NCBI RefSeq assembly: GCF_000175215.2
Contig: NC_014816.1
Location: 1,795,001 to 1,859,000, forward strand
Source: Asticcacaulis excentricus CB 48
GTDB lineage: Bacteria > Pseudomonadota > Alphaproteobacteria > Caulobacterales > Caulobacteraceae
Length of the DNA stretch: 64,000 nt
Direction: 5' to 3'
A model generated the notes under the pieces. That model searched no databases, was not told where the DNA came from, and saw only the letters and a program-made list of their open reading frames with translations. The stretch's first letter is position 1. The number at the start of each line of letters is the position of its first letter. Made by a program: the position numbers and the translations under genes. Positions 19,413-28,376 of the stretch are shown here, piece after piece.

Positions 19413-20723
19413 CTATTTGAGCCGGGGTGACCAAGCTGGGTCTGATGCTCCGCCAGAATAGGGCACCTGACGCTCAATCCGGCCTGACGCCTCGACCATC
19501 CATAGAGAAGGCAGCGCCCCAGGCGGTTCGCGGAAAAACATGATGTAACGGCCATTGGGTGCCCAGGTCGGGCCTTCTTCGAGGAAGGACGAGGTCAAGA
19601 GCTTTTCGTTGCCGCCACCGGCATCCATTACCCCGATGGAGAACCGCCCGCCCGACTGCTTGGTGAAGGCGATCTTGTCACCCTTGGGGCTAAACACCGG
19701 TGTCGAATAGATGCCGCCTCCGAACGAAATGCGGCGCACACCCGAACCATCGGCATTCATGGCATAGAGTTGCGGCGAACCGCCCCGGTCTGAATTGAAC
19801 ACAATCGTCGAACCGTCCGGCGAGAAGGACGGCGAGGTGTCGATGCCCGGATCAGTCGTCACGCGGCGCGTGGCGCGCGTGCGCAGGTCCATCACATAGA
19901 TATCTGTATTACCGCCCTGCGCCACCGAATAGGCCAGCTTGCTGCCATCGGGCGAAAAGCGAGGCGCGAAGACCATGCCCTTAATCTGGCCTACAGCCTC
20001 CTGACGCCCCGTCTCGATATTAAAAACATAGATGCGCGCCGAGTCCTCGCGCAGCACCATGTAGGCCACTTCCTGCGAGTCGGCTGAGAAGCGCGGCGTC
20101 ATCACCTTATATGAGCCATCGGTCAAATAGGAGGGATTGGCACCGTCCTGATCCATGATGGCCAGACGCTTGACCCGCTTGCCACGCGCCCCGCTCTCGG
20201 CCACGAAAACGATGCGAGTATCAAAATAGCCCTCTTCGCCGGTCAGCTTTTCATAGATGGCATCGGCGATTTTATGCGCGATACGGCGCCAGTTTTCAGG
20301 CGTCGCCGTTACCGATTGCCCCAGAAGCTGCTTTTCGGAAAAGACGTCCCACAGGCGGAAATCGACCTGAAGGCGACCCTCCCCATCGACGCGCGCCGCC
20401 CCGTTGGCGAGCGCCTGCGCATTGATGGTCTTCCAACTGGCAAAGGTCGGCGTGGCGTCGATACCGACGCTTTGTTCGATAAAGGCATTGGGGTCGATGG
20501 GCTTGAAGAAGCCCGATCTCTCAAGGTCAGCCATCACCACCCTAGTGATCTTGTCGCCCAGATCAGAACCGCTCGATTCGATATCGATGGCGATGGGCAT
20601 GGGAGCGATCACGCCTTCAGCAACCTCAGCGCGGATAGGGGCCTGCGCAAAGGCGGCGAGCGGCGCACCCGTCAAAGCCAGAAAAGTTGCGAAAGCAACG
20701 GCAGCGATTTTAAAGGGTTTCAT
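19413..20723 (-). CDS. tolB: Tol-Pal system protein TolB
   Basis: A periplasmic beta-propeller that shuttles between TolA and Pal. The ATG at 20723 is preceded by GGGAGG and gives 436 aa with a signal peptide ([22 protein letters not shown]). The N-terminal alpha/beta domain (about 25-165) is followed by a six-blade propeller with repeated SPDG blades ([60 protein letters not shown]). The gene is 13 nt downstream of tolA. The open frame extends upstream of the ATG inside tolA and is not coding. Confidence 0.97.
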   Translation of the reverse strand: MKPFKIAAVAFATFLALTGAPLAAFAQAPIRAEVAEGVIAPMPIAIDIESSGSDLGDKITRVVMADLERSGFFKPIDPNAFIEQSVGIDATPTFASWKTINAQALANGAARVDGEGRLQVDFRLWDVFSEKQLLGQSVTATPENWRRIAHKIADAIYEKLTGEEGYFDTRIVFVAESGARGKRVKRLAIMDQDGANPSYLTDGSYKVMTPRFSADSQEVAYMVLREDSARIYVFNIETGRQEAVGQIKGMVFAPRFSPDGSKLAYSVAQGGNTDIYVMDLRTRATRRVTTDPGIDTSPSFSPDGSTIVFNSDRGGSPQLYAMNADGSGVRRISFGGGIYSTPVFSPKGDKIAFTKQSGGRFSIGVMDAGGGNEKLLTSSFLEEGPTWAPNGRYIMFFREPPGALPSLWMVEASGRIERQVPYSGGASDPAWSPRLK

Positions 20724-20736
20724 AAAGGGCCTCCCG

Positions 20737-21543
20737 TTATGCGCCTGCGCAGGCCTTCTGCGCGTTGAAGGTGATTTCCAGAGGTTGATTATAAAGTCCG
20801 TCGGGCAGATTGTCGTACAGTTCGCCCTTCTTGACCGCCGCCTGCGCGCGACCGGCTGCCGCCTGCCACACAGGGTCATTGCGCGGATTTTCCCACTCCG
20901 GCCCCTTTATCACGCGACCATTGGGGGAAATGGTGAAGGCAATAACTGCGCGCACCTGATCGCCGCCGGGCACATCGCAGTTCGGCGACCACAAACGTTG
21001 CAGCTTGGCCGTCAGAGCGTTCAGCGCCGGACCGGTATCCGCCGCCGCACTACCGCGCGCTGATGAGCCGTCGGTGGGCGCGCGCGTGGGGCGCGCCGGG
21101 GTGCGCGTATTGGATTTTGGTGGTGAGGACTGATACTGGCTGAGCGCGCCCAGATCGAGTGTCTGAGGTTTCGGCTTCTGCGTACCCTTGGGGTCTGGCT
21201 TGGTCTTCGCTGGTATGACGGGCTCCAGCTTTTTGGGCTCGGGCTTTTTGGTTTCTTTCTTCACCTCCGGCACCGGCTGTTTCGGTGCGGGCGGCGTCGG
21301 GACCGGTTGTGGCTCTGGCGTCGGCACAGGTTCCGCTGGCGCGGGCTCAGGCACTGGTTCCAGCACCGCCGTTTCATCGACCGGCGCGGCGGCCATCGAG
21401 CGTTCGGGCAGTTCAGCCACGATCTGCACAGGTACCGACACCACTGGCTTAGCGTCGGGCAAGGTATTCCAGTTGAGGAAGGCAAGCGCCAGCACACCCG
21501 CGTGCAGGAGAAGCGAACCGATAAGGGCGCGACCCATCTTCAT
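20737..21543 (-). CDS. tolA: Energy-transducing protein TolA
   Basis: An inner-membrane protein that carries proton-motive-force-driven motion to TolB-Pal. At 268 aa it has an N-terminal TM helix (about 5-24, [20 protein letters not shown]), which contains the SHLS-like region where TolQ/R bind. A Pro/Lys/Glu-rich linker follows (about 45-140, [20 protein letters not shown] and lysine-rich repeats). The C-terminal TonB/TolA-like domain (about 170-265) includes [15 protein letters not shown] and a single C near the end. It starts 2 nt after tolR. Confidence 0.93.
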   Translation of the reverse strand: MKMGRALIGSLLLHAGVLALAFLNWNTLPDAKPVVSVPVQIVAELPERSMAAAPVDETAVLEPVPEPAPAEPVPTPEPQPVPTPPAPKQPVPEVKKETKKPEPKKLEPVIPAKTKPDPKGTQKPKPQTLDLGALSQYQSSPPKSNTRTPARPTRAPTDGSSARGSAAADTGPALNALTAKLQRLWSPNCDVPGGDQVRAVIAFTISPNGRVIKGPEWENPRNDPVWQAAAGRAQAAVKKGELYDNLPDGLYNQPLEITFNAQKACAGA

Positions 21544-21545
21544 GT

Positions 21546-22028
21546 TTACGGCGCCGCCTCCCCGGCCGTCGCCGGTTTTTGCGTCTTGCCGAGGTTTTCG
21601 GTGAGAAGGTTAATCTTGGTGAAGCCAGAGGTGGAAAGACGCGCCATCACCTTGGCGACCGTCTCATAGGGCGCGGCCCCTTCGGCGCGCACATAGATGG
21701 GCTTGGAGGTGTCGTTGTCGGTCATGGCCATCAGGCGGGGCGTTAATTGGTCAAATGTGGCCGTATCGTCCATGACGTAGAGCGCGCCGTCGCGCTGGAT
21801 CGAGACGGTGATTGGATCGCCCTCGTCCTTAAGCGCCGCCGCCTCGGTTTTAGGCAGTTCGATCTTGATGCCTGAAGTCAGAAGAGGGGCCGAAATCATG
21901 AAGATGATCAGCAGCACCAGCATGACATCGACCATCGGCGTGACGTTGATTTCCGCCAGAGCGCCACGGCGTGCTCGCCGCCTGCCGCGCCTGCGTCCGC
22001 CGCCCGTCCCTGCATTCCCCATTGCCAT
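21546..22028 (-). CDS. tolR: Tol-Pal system protein TolR
   Basis: The ExbD-like partner of the TolQ proton channel. The ATG at 22028 with GAGGGG upstream gives 160 aa; an upstream TTG lies inside tolQ. It has a Gly/Arg-rich cytoplasmic tail (GGGRRRGRRRARRG), then EINVTPMVDVMLVLLIIFMI, the single TM with the proton-translocating Asp in VTPMVDVMLVLL. The periplasmic domain (about 50-155) includes ITVSIQRDGALYVMDD. It starts 13 nt after tolQ ends. Confidence 0.95.
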   Translation of the reverse strand: MAMGNAGTGGGRRRGRRRARRGALAEINVTPMVDVMLVLLIIFMISAPLLTSGIKIELPKTEAAALKDEGDPITVSIQRDGALYVMDDTATFDQLTPRLMAMTDNDTSKPIYVRAEGAAPYETVAKVMARLSTSGFTKINLLTENLGKTQKPATAGEAAP

Positions 22029-22041
22029 GTACGTTCCCCTC

Positions 22042-22746
22042 TCAGCGACCGGCCAGCTTGCCGCCAAGGCGACCGGTGACCGACACCATCAGCTCATCGG
22101 CAAAGCCTTCGAGGCGACCCACGAAGCGTGCTACCTTGGCATTATAAAGGTTGAAGAAGATGTAGGCCGGAATGGCAGCGCCCAGACCGATGGCCGTGGC
22201 AAACAGTGCTTCCGATATGGCTGGAGCGACGGTGGCCAGATTGGTGTCGCCCTGCGAAGCGATAGCCGAAAAGGCGTTCATGATGCCCCACACCGTACCG
22301 AACAGCCCAATGAACGGCGCCGCGGTGGCGACGACAGCCAGCAGGCTCAGGCCGTCTTCCATTACGTCTGCCTCTGTGGATATAACGTGGTTCAATTCGC
22401 GATCCACGCGCGACAGCAAAAGCTCACCTTCCGGGGCGGAAATGCTCTTCCCCTTATACTCGCCCCAGGCCGAAGTGACCGTCACCAGTAATTTGGGGAA
22501 GGGCGCGGTCGGCTGAGTGCCGTGTTTAGCGGCAATGTCTTCGAGGGCGCGTCCGGCCGCCAGCTCGGCTTCGAAACCAGCGGCTTCCTTATTCAACTTG
22601 GCGAGCTTGAAGCCCTTTTCAATGATGATGGCCCATGACCACAGCGAACCGAGCGCCAGAAGAAGCATGACGCCCTTCACAACCCAGTCGGCCCGCAGGA
22701 ACAGGTCGATAAAGCTGAGGGACTCGGCGGCGTGGGCGGCTTCCAT
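22042..22746 (-). CDS. tolQ: Tol-Pal system proton channel protein TolQ
   Basis: An ExbB/MotA-family inner-membrane proton channel. The ATG at 22746 with CAGGAG gives 234 aa; a TTG six codons upstream overlaps the ribosome-binding site. It has TM1 (about 20-40, WVVKGVMLLLALGSLWSWAI), a cytoplasmic loop, and TM2/TM3 in LLAVVATAAPFIGLFGTVWG and ALFATAIGLGAAIPAYIFFN, the conserved MotA_ExbB core. It is first of the tolQRAB set, with a 292-nt upstream gap that likely holds the promoter. Confidence 0.97.
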   Translation of the reverse strand: MEAAHAAESLSFIDLFLRADWVVKGVMLLLALGSLWSWAIIIEKGFKLAKLNKEAAGFEAELAAGRALEDIAAKHGTQPTAPFPKLLVTVTSAWGEYKGKSISAPEGELLLSRVDRELNHVISTEADVMEDGLSLLAVVATAAPFIGLFGTVWGIMNAFSAIASQGDTNLATVAPAISEALFATAIGLGAAIPAYIFFNLYNAKVARFVGRLEGFADELMVSVTGRLGGKLAGR

Positions 22747-23038
22747 GAACAACTCCTGAGGCAATAGTTAGGTCGGGGCCGGATTTAGCCTAAAGCCGGT
22801 GTCGTTTCGCGAAGAACAAAACCCACTTTAGATCCTTTTTCGCGCGCTTCATTCGAACAATCGGTGTCCACTTTTTCGAAGCACGCTCTAGCTTAACCAT
22901 GCGATCAAATTTTTAAAGGCGCAAAATGGGTGTTTTTTCCCGCGTAGCAGCGCTTTACCCGCAGGCTTCCCACCTGACACGGGTTTGGCGACATTAATGT
23001 GGCGCGCGGATTATAAAATTCCGAAAAAATCGAAAGGC
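22747..23038 (-). promoter_or_regulatory. Upstream region of tolQ
   Basis: A 292-nt gap between ruvB and tolQ. It contains TTAACCAT (22893-22900 on the plus strand), matching the CtrA 8-mer described for Caulobacter, and a degenerate copy of a dispersed repeat (22857-22890). No terminator for ruvB was evident. The tol promoter is presumed to lie here but could not be pinned down. Confidence 0.4.
22857..22890. repeat. Dispersed alphaproteobacterial repeat, degenerate copy C
   Basis: The sequence TCCACTTTTTCGAAGCACGCTCTA (22867-22890) resembles the two copies at 24114 and 24806 in layout: a CCAC half, CTTTT, then CGCGCTC. It is the most divergent of the three. Confidence 0.45.
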
Positions 23039-24082
23039 TCACTCGAACAGATCACCAGTTGAGGGCGTCATCGCGCCATTGGCCGGAGGGTTTAGCCCCA
23101 GATGGGTATAGGCACGGGCGCAGGCCATTCGACCGCGTGGCGTCCGCTGGATGAAGCCCTGCTGCATCAGATAGGGCTCGATCATGTCTTCGACCGCGTC
23201 GCGCGCCTCGGCAATGGCGGCGGCAATGGTTTCAAGTCCCACCGGCCCGCCATTATAGTTTTCGATCATGGCGGCCAGGTAACGGCGGTCGAGCTGATCC
23301 AGCCCGGACGGATCGACCTCCAGTCGCGCCAGCGCTCGTGAGGCAACCTTTTTATCAATAATTTCGGCACCTTCGGCGGTGGCGAAGTCGCGAACCCTTC
23401 GCAGCAGACGCCCGGCCACCCGCGGCGTTCCGCGCGAGCGAGAGGCGACCTCAAAAGCGCCGTCCTCACTCAGCACCGCTCCCATCTTGCGCCCGGTGCC
23501 CATCACTACGCGCACCAGTTCTTCGGGCGTGTAGAATTCCAGTCGCAGCGGGATGCCGAAACGATCGCGAAGGGGCTGCGACAAGAGCCCGGCCCGCGTC
23601 GTTGCCCCCACCAGTGTGAACGGCACCAGATCAATTCGGACCGTGCGCGCCGCCGGCCCGTCGCCGATGATCAGGTCCAACACATAGTCTTCCATGGCCG
23701 GATAGAGGATTTCCTCGACCTGTGGGCTCAGGCGGTGGATTTCGTCGATAAACAGCACGTCATTGGGCTCGAGATTCGATAGAATAGCCGCCAGATCACC
23801 GGCCTTGGCCAACATAGGGCCGGACGTAGCGCGAAACCCGACCTTCAATTCCTTGGAAACGATCTGCGCCAGCGTCGTTTTGCCGAGCCCAGGCGGGCCG
23901 TAAAACAGCACGTGATCCAGCGCTTCCTTCCGCGCTGCGGCGGCCTGCACAAAGATCTTGAGATTGGCCTTGAGTGGGGCCTGCCCTACAAAGTCATCAA
24001 AGCTTTGTGGGCGCAGGGCGCGGTCCGAAGCAAAGGCCTCGACATCGTCGTCGGTCGGTTCGCCGGAAATGATACGCGCCAT
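23039..24082 (-). CDS. ruvB: Holliday junction ATP-dependent helicase RuvB
   Basis: An AAA+ motor of RuvAB branch migration. At 347 aa it has Walker A GPPGLGKT (62-69), Walker [13 protein letters not shown], sensor [20 protein letters not shown] and an arginine-finger region. The C-terminal winged helix ([18 protein letters not shown]) is intact. The ATG at 24082 sits 65 nt after ruvA, the gap holding a repeat copy. Confidence 0.98.
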   Translation of the reverse strand: MARIISGEPTDDDVEAFASDRALRPQSFDDFVGQAPLKANLKIFVQAAAARKEALDHVLFYGPPGLGKTTLAQIVSKELKVGFRATSGPMLAKAGDLAAILSNLEPNDVLFIDEIHRLSPQVEEILYPAMEDYVLDLIIGDGPAARTVRIDLVPFTLVGATTRAGLLSQPLRDRFGIPLRLEFYTPEELVRVVMGTGRKMGAVLSEDGAFEVASRSRGTPRVAGRLLRRVRDFATAEGAEIIDKKVASRALARLEVDPSGLDQLDRRYLAAMIENYNGGPVGLETIAAAIAEARDAVEDMIEPYLMQQGFIQRTPRGRMACARAYTHLGLNPPANGAMTPSTGDLFE

Positions 24083-24113
24083 GAGTTATCCTTTTTACGC
24101 GCGGCTTGACCCC

Positions 24114-24146
24114 AAAACCGCTTCACACTTTTGGGGCCGCGCTTAA
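24114..24146. repeat. Dispersed alphaproteobacterial repeat, copy A
   Basis: A 33-nt element beginning AAAACCGCTTCACACTTTT, in the ruvA-ruvB gap. It matches copy B at 24806-24838 at about 29 of 33 positions. A partial inverted symmetry (CCCCAAAA and TTTTGGGG) at its left half could form a hairpin. Elements of this look are familiar from intergenic DNA of alphaproteobacteria. Confidence 0.7.
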
Positions 24147-24147
24147 A

Positions 24148-24765
24148 TTACTTGCCAATCAATTTCAGAGATGCCCGGATCACCGCCGCCAACTCGGCTT
24201 CGGGCCCCAACTCCTTGACCGCTGCTTCGACTGCCTGCCGCGACTGCGCTTCGGGAATGCCCAGCCCCATCAGGGCCGCCACACTCTCGCCACTGCGGCT
24301 GGCCGCCGAGCTCGCCGAGGCTAACACCACACCGGGGGCCACAGGCACGAAGGCCTCCCCGATCGCCAGCGCTTTGCCCTTCAGCTCGATAACGATGCGC
24401 TGGGCCAGCTTAGGCCCCACTCCGTTGGCCTTGTTGACCTTCGTTTTGTCCTCATGGGCTACAGCAATAGCCAGTTCGTGCGGCGTCAGGATGTCGAGCA
24501 CCGATAGTGCCGCCTTGGGCCCTACTCCCTGTACGGTCAGCAATTGCTGAAATGTCTTGCGCTCGTCCTTCGACAAAAAGCCATAAAGCCGTGTGCCATC
24601 TTCGCGCGTCTGGCTCTCGATGTGCAGAATCGCTTCCTGACCATTCGCAGGCAGGTTGGCTAAGGTGCGCACCCCGCATTTGACGATGTAGCCAAGGCCC
24701 ATGACCTCGATCACGGCTTCATCGTCTTCGATTTCCAGCAGAATACCGCGTAGCCGCCCGATCAT
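24148..24765 (-). CDS. ruvA: Holliday junction branch migration protein RuvA
   Basis: Binds four-way junctions and loads RuvB. The 205-aa protein has an N-terminal OB fold (MIGRLRGILLEIEDDEAVIE), two helix-hairpin-helix motifs (LLTVQGVGPKAALSVL and ANGVGPKLAQRIVIELKGK) and a C-terminal UBA-like domain (LMGLGIPEAQSRQAVEAAVK) that contacts RuvB. Its ATG overlaps the ruvC stop in ATGA, so translation is coupled. Confidence 0.97.
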   Translation of the reverse strand: MIGRLRGILLEIEDDEAVIEVMGLGYIVKCGVRTLANLPANGQEAILHIESQTREDGTRLYGFLSKDERKTFQQLLTVQGVGPKAALSVLDILTPHELAIAVAHEDKTKVNKANGVGPKLAQRIVIELKGKALAIGEAFVPVAPGVVLASASSAASRSGESVAALMGLGIPEAQSRQAVEAAVKELGPEAELAAVIRASLKLIGK

Positions 24766-25340
24766 GCCGCCGCCCCTTTTTTACCTGGTTGCGCACCTGT
24801 TTTCGAAAACCGCTCCACACTTTTCGGGACGCGCTCAAGAAGTCTATGTTTGCGCTTGTGCGCGTGGGTCACCGCTACTGCCAGCGCATCTGCCATATCG
24901 GGAGTCAGGCCGTTTTCAGCCGCCGCCGCACGCGGCAGCAAACGCTTAATCATGAACAGGATCTGATCCTTATCGGCGCGTCCGGCGCCCACAACAGATT
25001 TCTTGACGTCCAGCGCCGCGTATTCGGCGACACTCAGGCCCGCTTGCGCCGGGGCCAGCATGGCCGCCGCGCGCGCATGGCCAAGCTTAAGAGTCGATGC
25101 CGGGTTCATATTGACGAAGGTTTCCTCAATCGCGGCTTCCTGCGGGCGATACAGAAGGATCACCTTGCTCAATTCTTCGAACAGATAGAGCAGCCGCACC
25201 GACAACTCAGCCTTTTCATCAGGCAGGATGACGCCATGCGCGACCCAGTTCAGCCGCGCCCCTTCGACGTCCAAAACGCCCCAGCCCAGACGGCGCAGGC
25301 CGGGGTCGAGCCCGATAATACGAATCCTGTTGTTCTGCAT
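24762..25340 (-). CDS. ruvC: Crossover junction endodeoxyribonuclease RuvC
   Basis: Resolves Holliday junctions. The ATG at 25340 is chosen because MQNNRIRIIGLDPGLRRLGW is the family N-terminus; the frame stays open about 110 codons upstream but without homology. The protein is 192 aa. The catalytic acidic residues are D12 (IGLDPG), E in AAIEETFVNMNP and the C-terminal pair in TPDMADALAVAVTH. The last 26 residues (RLLERVPKSVERFSKTGAQP on) are encoded by a dispersed repeat copy and are not expected in the family. It is first of ruvCAB. Confidence 0.96.
   Translation of the reverse strand: MQNNRIRIIGLDPGLRRLGWGVLDVEGARLNWVAHGVILPDEKAELSVRLLYLFEELSKVILLYRPQEAAIEETFVNMNPASTLKLGHARAAAMLAPAQAGLSVAEYAALDVKKSVVGAGRADKDQILFMIKRLLPRAAAAENGLTPDMADALAVAVTHAHKRKHRLLERVPKSVERFSKTGAQPGKKGAAA
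24806..24838. repeat. Dispersed repeat copy B inside the ruvC 3' end
   Basis: It starts AAAACCGCTCCACACTTTTC and shares about 29 of 33 positions with copy A. It lies wholly within the ruvC reading frame and encodes roughly ERVPKSVERFS on the minus strand. The frame continues past it for about 14 codons. Confidence 0.7.
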
Positions 25341-25566
25341 TCGTTCAGCATTACCCCTTCGCTGCCGCCTGCGCAATCGGCAATTCTTGCCGCCGGAGTT
25401 AACCGCTTCAAGCCGCCAAAGCGTGGCGTGAAACCTGCACCCATAGTCGCAAGGCGAGCCCAAATTTCGTGTGGGCGCGCCAGCCTGCCCCAAACTGACG
25501 CACGAAGCGATTGTCAAGAACATCGGCTTGGGGTTAAGCTTTGTCACTAAATTTTTCACGGGGGTT

Positions 25567-27375
25567 ATGGACATGGCGGCACATAAGGGACCTTCCCGCG
25601 CCAATGCAGGCCTGTTTATCGGTATTGCTATCGCCGCAGGGGCTGCGGTGGCATTCGCGCTGATCAACGGCGGTGCGCCTTTGTCCGCTGGGCTTTATCT
25701 TCCGGACTGGATTAACTGGGTGCGCATTACGCCGTCCATGTCGGGCCTTCTGGCCTTGGGGCTGGTCGGCCTGCTGGTTGGGATCGTCGGCACAGTGGTC
25801 AGCCTGATGACGCCAGCACACAATACCCCGGTTACGCGCGCCACTGCCAAAACAGTTTCCCCGGCACCCGCTCTCGCCATCGCATCGGAGCCCGTCGCCG
25901 TCCCCGAGGCTTCTGAGACGCCCGCGCCTGTGGCGCAACTGGTTGCCGACAATACACGCAAGGCGTCTTTGCGCTTCGAAGCGCCGGTCGTCGTTGCCCC
26001 GCCGCGCTCTCCCGTCAGCGCCGCACCTGAGCCAAAATCGCAGACGCAACCCCTGCCCAGCGCCGAAATCATTCCATTCCGACCGGACCCCGCGCCCGAA
26101 ACCGCGGAGGTGGCGGCCACCGAGCCTGTCGCAGACGCCGCCGAACCTGCCGTGGATGAGACGCCAACGCACTCTGGTGACCCCATCGCGACGGCCCTGT
26201 TGCATGAAGGCCCCGAAGCACGCACCGAGCCGGAAGCTGCTCCGGATATCAATGCGGTTATCCATTCGGCCATGCGTTTCATCGACAGGCCTGATCCGAC
26301 CTCGGTGACCACTGTTGAGGAAGTCCACGCCGTGCGTACACAGGAGGTCGATTCCGACGCCCCGCCACGCGTCGCGCAAACGGGGTCCCTGAGTGACCGG
26401 ATGCACGAGGCCCCGATCGGATCAGCAGCAGATTACAAGGCTTTGTCAGAAGCATTAGCCGACAACGGCACCTTCGAAGACCCCACCCCCCTGCTTGACT
26501 CGGTGGTGCTGGAAACGACACCTGCCGAAGCCGTAGAACCCGTAACACCCGCGCCGGACCCCAAGCCTGCCGGCGACAGCGAGGCTGCCTCTGTGAACGC
26601 CGACCCTCAGGCCGAGATTGCGCGCGCCCTAACGGCGGCCCTCACCCACTGGCCTGACGCCACGCGCGATATCGCCGAAGGTGAACTGCACGTGCGCCTC
26701 GGTCAGCTTTACTACGACAACGCGCTGGAAAGCCGCGAAGCCTTTACGCGTATCGTTCAGGGCGATCTGAGCGGCGGGGCGGCGGTGCTGGCACGGGAAG
26801 CGCAAACCTTTGCCGATGCCCGCCTGCCGGAAAAGGCCGCCGAACTGTGGCGCATCTATGGGGCCCTGCATATGGGTCGCGACGATACGGCAGCCATGCA
26901 CGCCTATGAGCAGGTCTCGGCACTGGATCCGGTTGACACCAACATTCATATGTATCTCATCCACCGCTACCGCATGGCCAATGAAACGGTGAAACTGTTG
27001 CCGGTCATCGCTCGCGCTTTGGGAGTGGTAAGCGACCGTGACGCACGGCTTGACCTGCTAACGCAATATGCGGAACTGACCCAGGCGGGCGGCCACCTCA
27101 GCCATACGGCGCAGGCGCTTGAGGAACTGAGCCGCATCCGTGGCGAATTGTCCGCCGAAGACCCTGACAATCTACAAAAGCGTTCCGCTCATGCCATCGC
27201 TCTGGCCAAACAAGCGCAGGTGCGCGAACGGATGGGTGAAGGCCCGAAGGCTGCACCGCTTTATCAGCACGCCCATCGCGTCTTCGCCGAGCTTTCTGCG
27301 CGCGTACCCGATCACGCCGGGTTGAAGGCCATGGCTGAAAACGCCCGTCGTGACGCTGAACGGCTGAGCGCCTGA
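25567..27375 (+). CDS. Membrane-anchored protein with TPR-like C-terminus, unknown function
   Basis: A 602-aa protein. The ATG at 25567 follows a GGGGG ribosome-binding site; the open frame extends upstream through a GTG at 25471 without support. Two hydrophobic helices lie at about 12-36 (ANAGLFIGIAIAAGAAVAFA) and 58-80 (GLLALGLVGLLVGIVGTVVS). A disordered region rich in Pro, Ala and Glu spans about 90-350. The alpha-helical C-terminus (about 355-600) has TPR-like spacing (FADARLPEKAAELWRIYGAL, AMHAYEQVSALDPVDTNIHM). It may be a scaffold or envelope protein. It is divergent from ruvC. The family is not recognised. Confidence 0.85.
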   Translation: MDMAAHKGPSRANAGLFIGIAIAAGAAVAFALINGGAPLSAGLYLPDWINWVRITPSMSGLLALGLVGLLVGIVGTVVSLMTPAHNTPVTRATAKTVSPAPALAIASEPVAVPEASETPAPVAQLVADNTRKASLRFEAPVVVAPPRSPVSAAPEPKSQTQPLPSAEIIPFRPDPAPETAEVAATEPVADAAEPAVDETPTHSGDPIATALLHEGPEARTEPEAAPDINAVIHSAMRFIDRPDPTSVTTVEEVHAVRTQEVDSDAPPRVAQTGSLSDRMHEAPIGSAADYKALSEALADNGTFEDPTPLLDSVVLETTPAEAVEPVTPAPDPKPAGDSEAASVNADPQAEIARALTAALTHWPDATRDIAEGELHVRLGQLYYDNALESREAFTRIVQGDLSGGAAVLAREAQTFADARLPEKAAELWRIYGALHMGRDDTAAMHAYEQVSALDPVDTNIHMYLIHRYRMANETVKLLPVIARALGVVSDRDARLDLLTQYAELTQAGGHLSHTAQALEELSRIRGELSAEDPDNLQKRSAHAIALAKQAQVRERMGEGPKAAPLYQHAHRVFAELSARVPDHAGLKAMAENARRDAERLSA

Positions 27376-27481
27376 AAACTAGAGACGCGTCTTTTTAAGG
27401 CACCTTGAAATCTTATCACCGAAAACCGTATGGCAAGCTGACACAGCTGCCGGCTGGCGGCGGATCTTGTGAGTATTTCGT

Positions 27482-27832
27482 ATGCCTACTCTGCCCCCCG
27501 GTCTGATGACCGTGCTCTTACTGATCGGTTCCAACATCTTCATGACCTTTGCCTGGTACGGGCACCTGAAGATCAAGCACGAGAAGCTCTGGATCCTCAT
27601 TCTGGCCAGTTGGGGCATCGCCTTCTTTGAGTACTGCCTGATGGTGCCGGCGAACCGCATCGGTTATGGCGTCTTTTCCGCGGCGCAGCTTAAGACCATT
27701 CAGGAAGTCATTACTCTGTCGGTGTTTGTGCTGTTTTCGGTCTTCTATCTTGGCGAGGCCATCCGCTGGACGCACATTGTGGGCTTTGCACTGATCGCAC
27801 TGGGGGCGGGTTTCATCTTCTACAAGGGGTGA
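27482..27832 (+). CDS. DUF486 family small membrane protein (DMT-like)
   Basis: 116 residues with four predicted transmembrane helices (about 8-25, 38-56, 68-90, 95-114). The family pattern includes FMTFAWYGHLK near the N-terminus and LASWGIAFFEYCLMVPANRI, then VFSVFYLGEAIRW. DUF486 resembles half of a drug/metabolite transporter; the substrate is unknown. ATG start at 27482; no good ribosome-binding site was seen. Single gene. Confidence 0.88.
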   Translation: MPTLPPGLMTVLLLIGSNIFMTFAWYGHLKIKHEKLWILILASWGIAFFEYCLMVPANRIGYGVFSAAQLKTIQEVITLSVFVLFSVFYLGEAIRWTHIVGFALIALGAGFIFYKG

Positions 27833-27906
27833 TGCCGGGAAGCGACAGAGGACAAACGTCACATTCTAAGGCTTTGACTCAGACGACATCTGTGCCAGTA
27901 TAGGCG

Positions 27907-27921
27907 TTAACCATTTTTTAG
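27907..27921 (+). promoter_or_regulatory. CtrA-like site upstream of the lipoprotein gene
   Basis: TTAACCATTTTTTAG reads as TTAA-N7-TTAG and contains the exact 8-mer TTAACCAT. It lies 24 nt before the ATG at 27945. A CtrA role is inferred from the motif alone. Confidence 0.35.
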
Positions 27922-27944
27922 CGTCGGCATTTCGAGGGATAGGT

Positions 27945-28322
27945 ATGAAACGCGCATTGGTAATCATGGGGGGTGTTGCGCTGATGGGGGGGCTGTCGGC
28001 TTGTAGCCCTACGCCCCGTTACGACTATGTCGATGCCCGCACTCAGGCGCAGCGCGCCGACGCCTGCGTGGCGCAGTTTGAGCCCGGTGGCACAGCGCCT
28101 CAGGTGATGACATACGACTCGCAGAGCAAGACCGAAGTTCACCTGAATCAGGACGGCAAGCTGGTCACCGTCACGGCCCAGAACAAGCCGGATGCGACCT
28201 CACTGGGCATGGAAGGCAAGGTCGGCGGCTCACGTCCGGCCTCCTGCACCGACGCCACCGTGGCACGCGGGCGTACCGATCTGCCGAAGGACCCGCCCAA
28301 GCGTGGCTGGTGGTGGAAATAG
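27945..28322 (+). CDS. Small lipoprotein, unknown function
   Basis: A 125-aa protein with a lipoprotein signal ending at C20 (VALMGGLSAC), so likely membrane-anchored. The ribosome-binding site GAGGGA lies 9 nt before the ATG. The mature part is polar with two further cysteines (ACVAQ and ASCTDATV) that may form a disulphide, and ends in a basic, tryptophan-rich tail (KRGWWWK). I do not recognise a family. It is followed by a strong terminator. Confidence 0.75.
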   Translation: MKRALVIMGGVALMGGLSACSPTPRYDYVDARTQAQRADACVAQFEPGGTAPQVMTYDSQSKTEVHLNQDGKLVTVTAQNKPDATSLGMEGKVGGSRPASCTDATVARGRTDLPKDPPKRGWWWK

Positions 28323-28345
28323 ACTTCCGCTAGGACAATTTCCAA

Positions 28346-28376
28346 AGCGCCCGGTGCCTGCCGGGCGCTTTTTTAT
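28346..28376 (+). terminator. Rho-independent terminator after the lipoprotein gene
   Basis: A 9-bp stem AGCGCCCGG/CCGGGCGCT with a 6-nt loop is followed by TTTTT, 24 nt after the stop. Confidence 0.9.

Noticed and set aside
24763..24765. A frameshift at the ruvC-ruvA junction
   Set aside because: The overlap ATGA is a normal coupled stop/start, not a frameshift.
25341..25667. RuvC N-terminal extension of about 109 codons
   Set aside because: The family begins at the ATG at 25340; the extension crosses the divergent promoter region.
27376..27400. AGACGCGTCT followed by TTTTT as a terminator after the TPR-like gene
   Set aside because: The 10-bp palindrome has no loop, so it cannot form a hairpin of usual stability.
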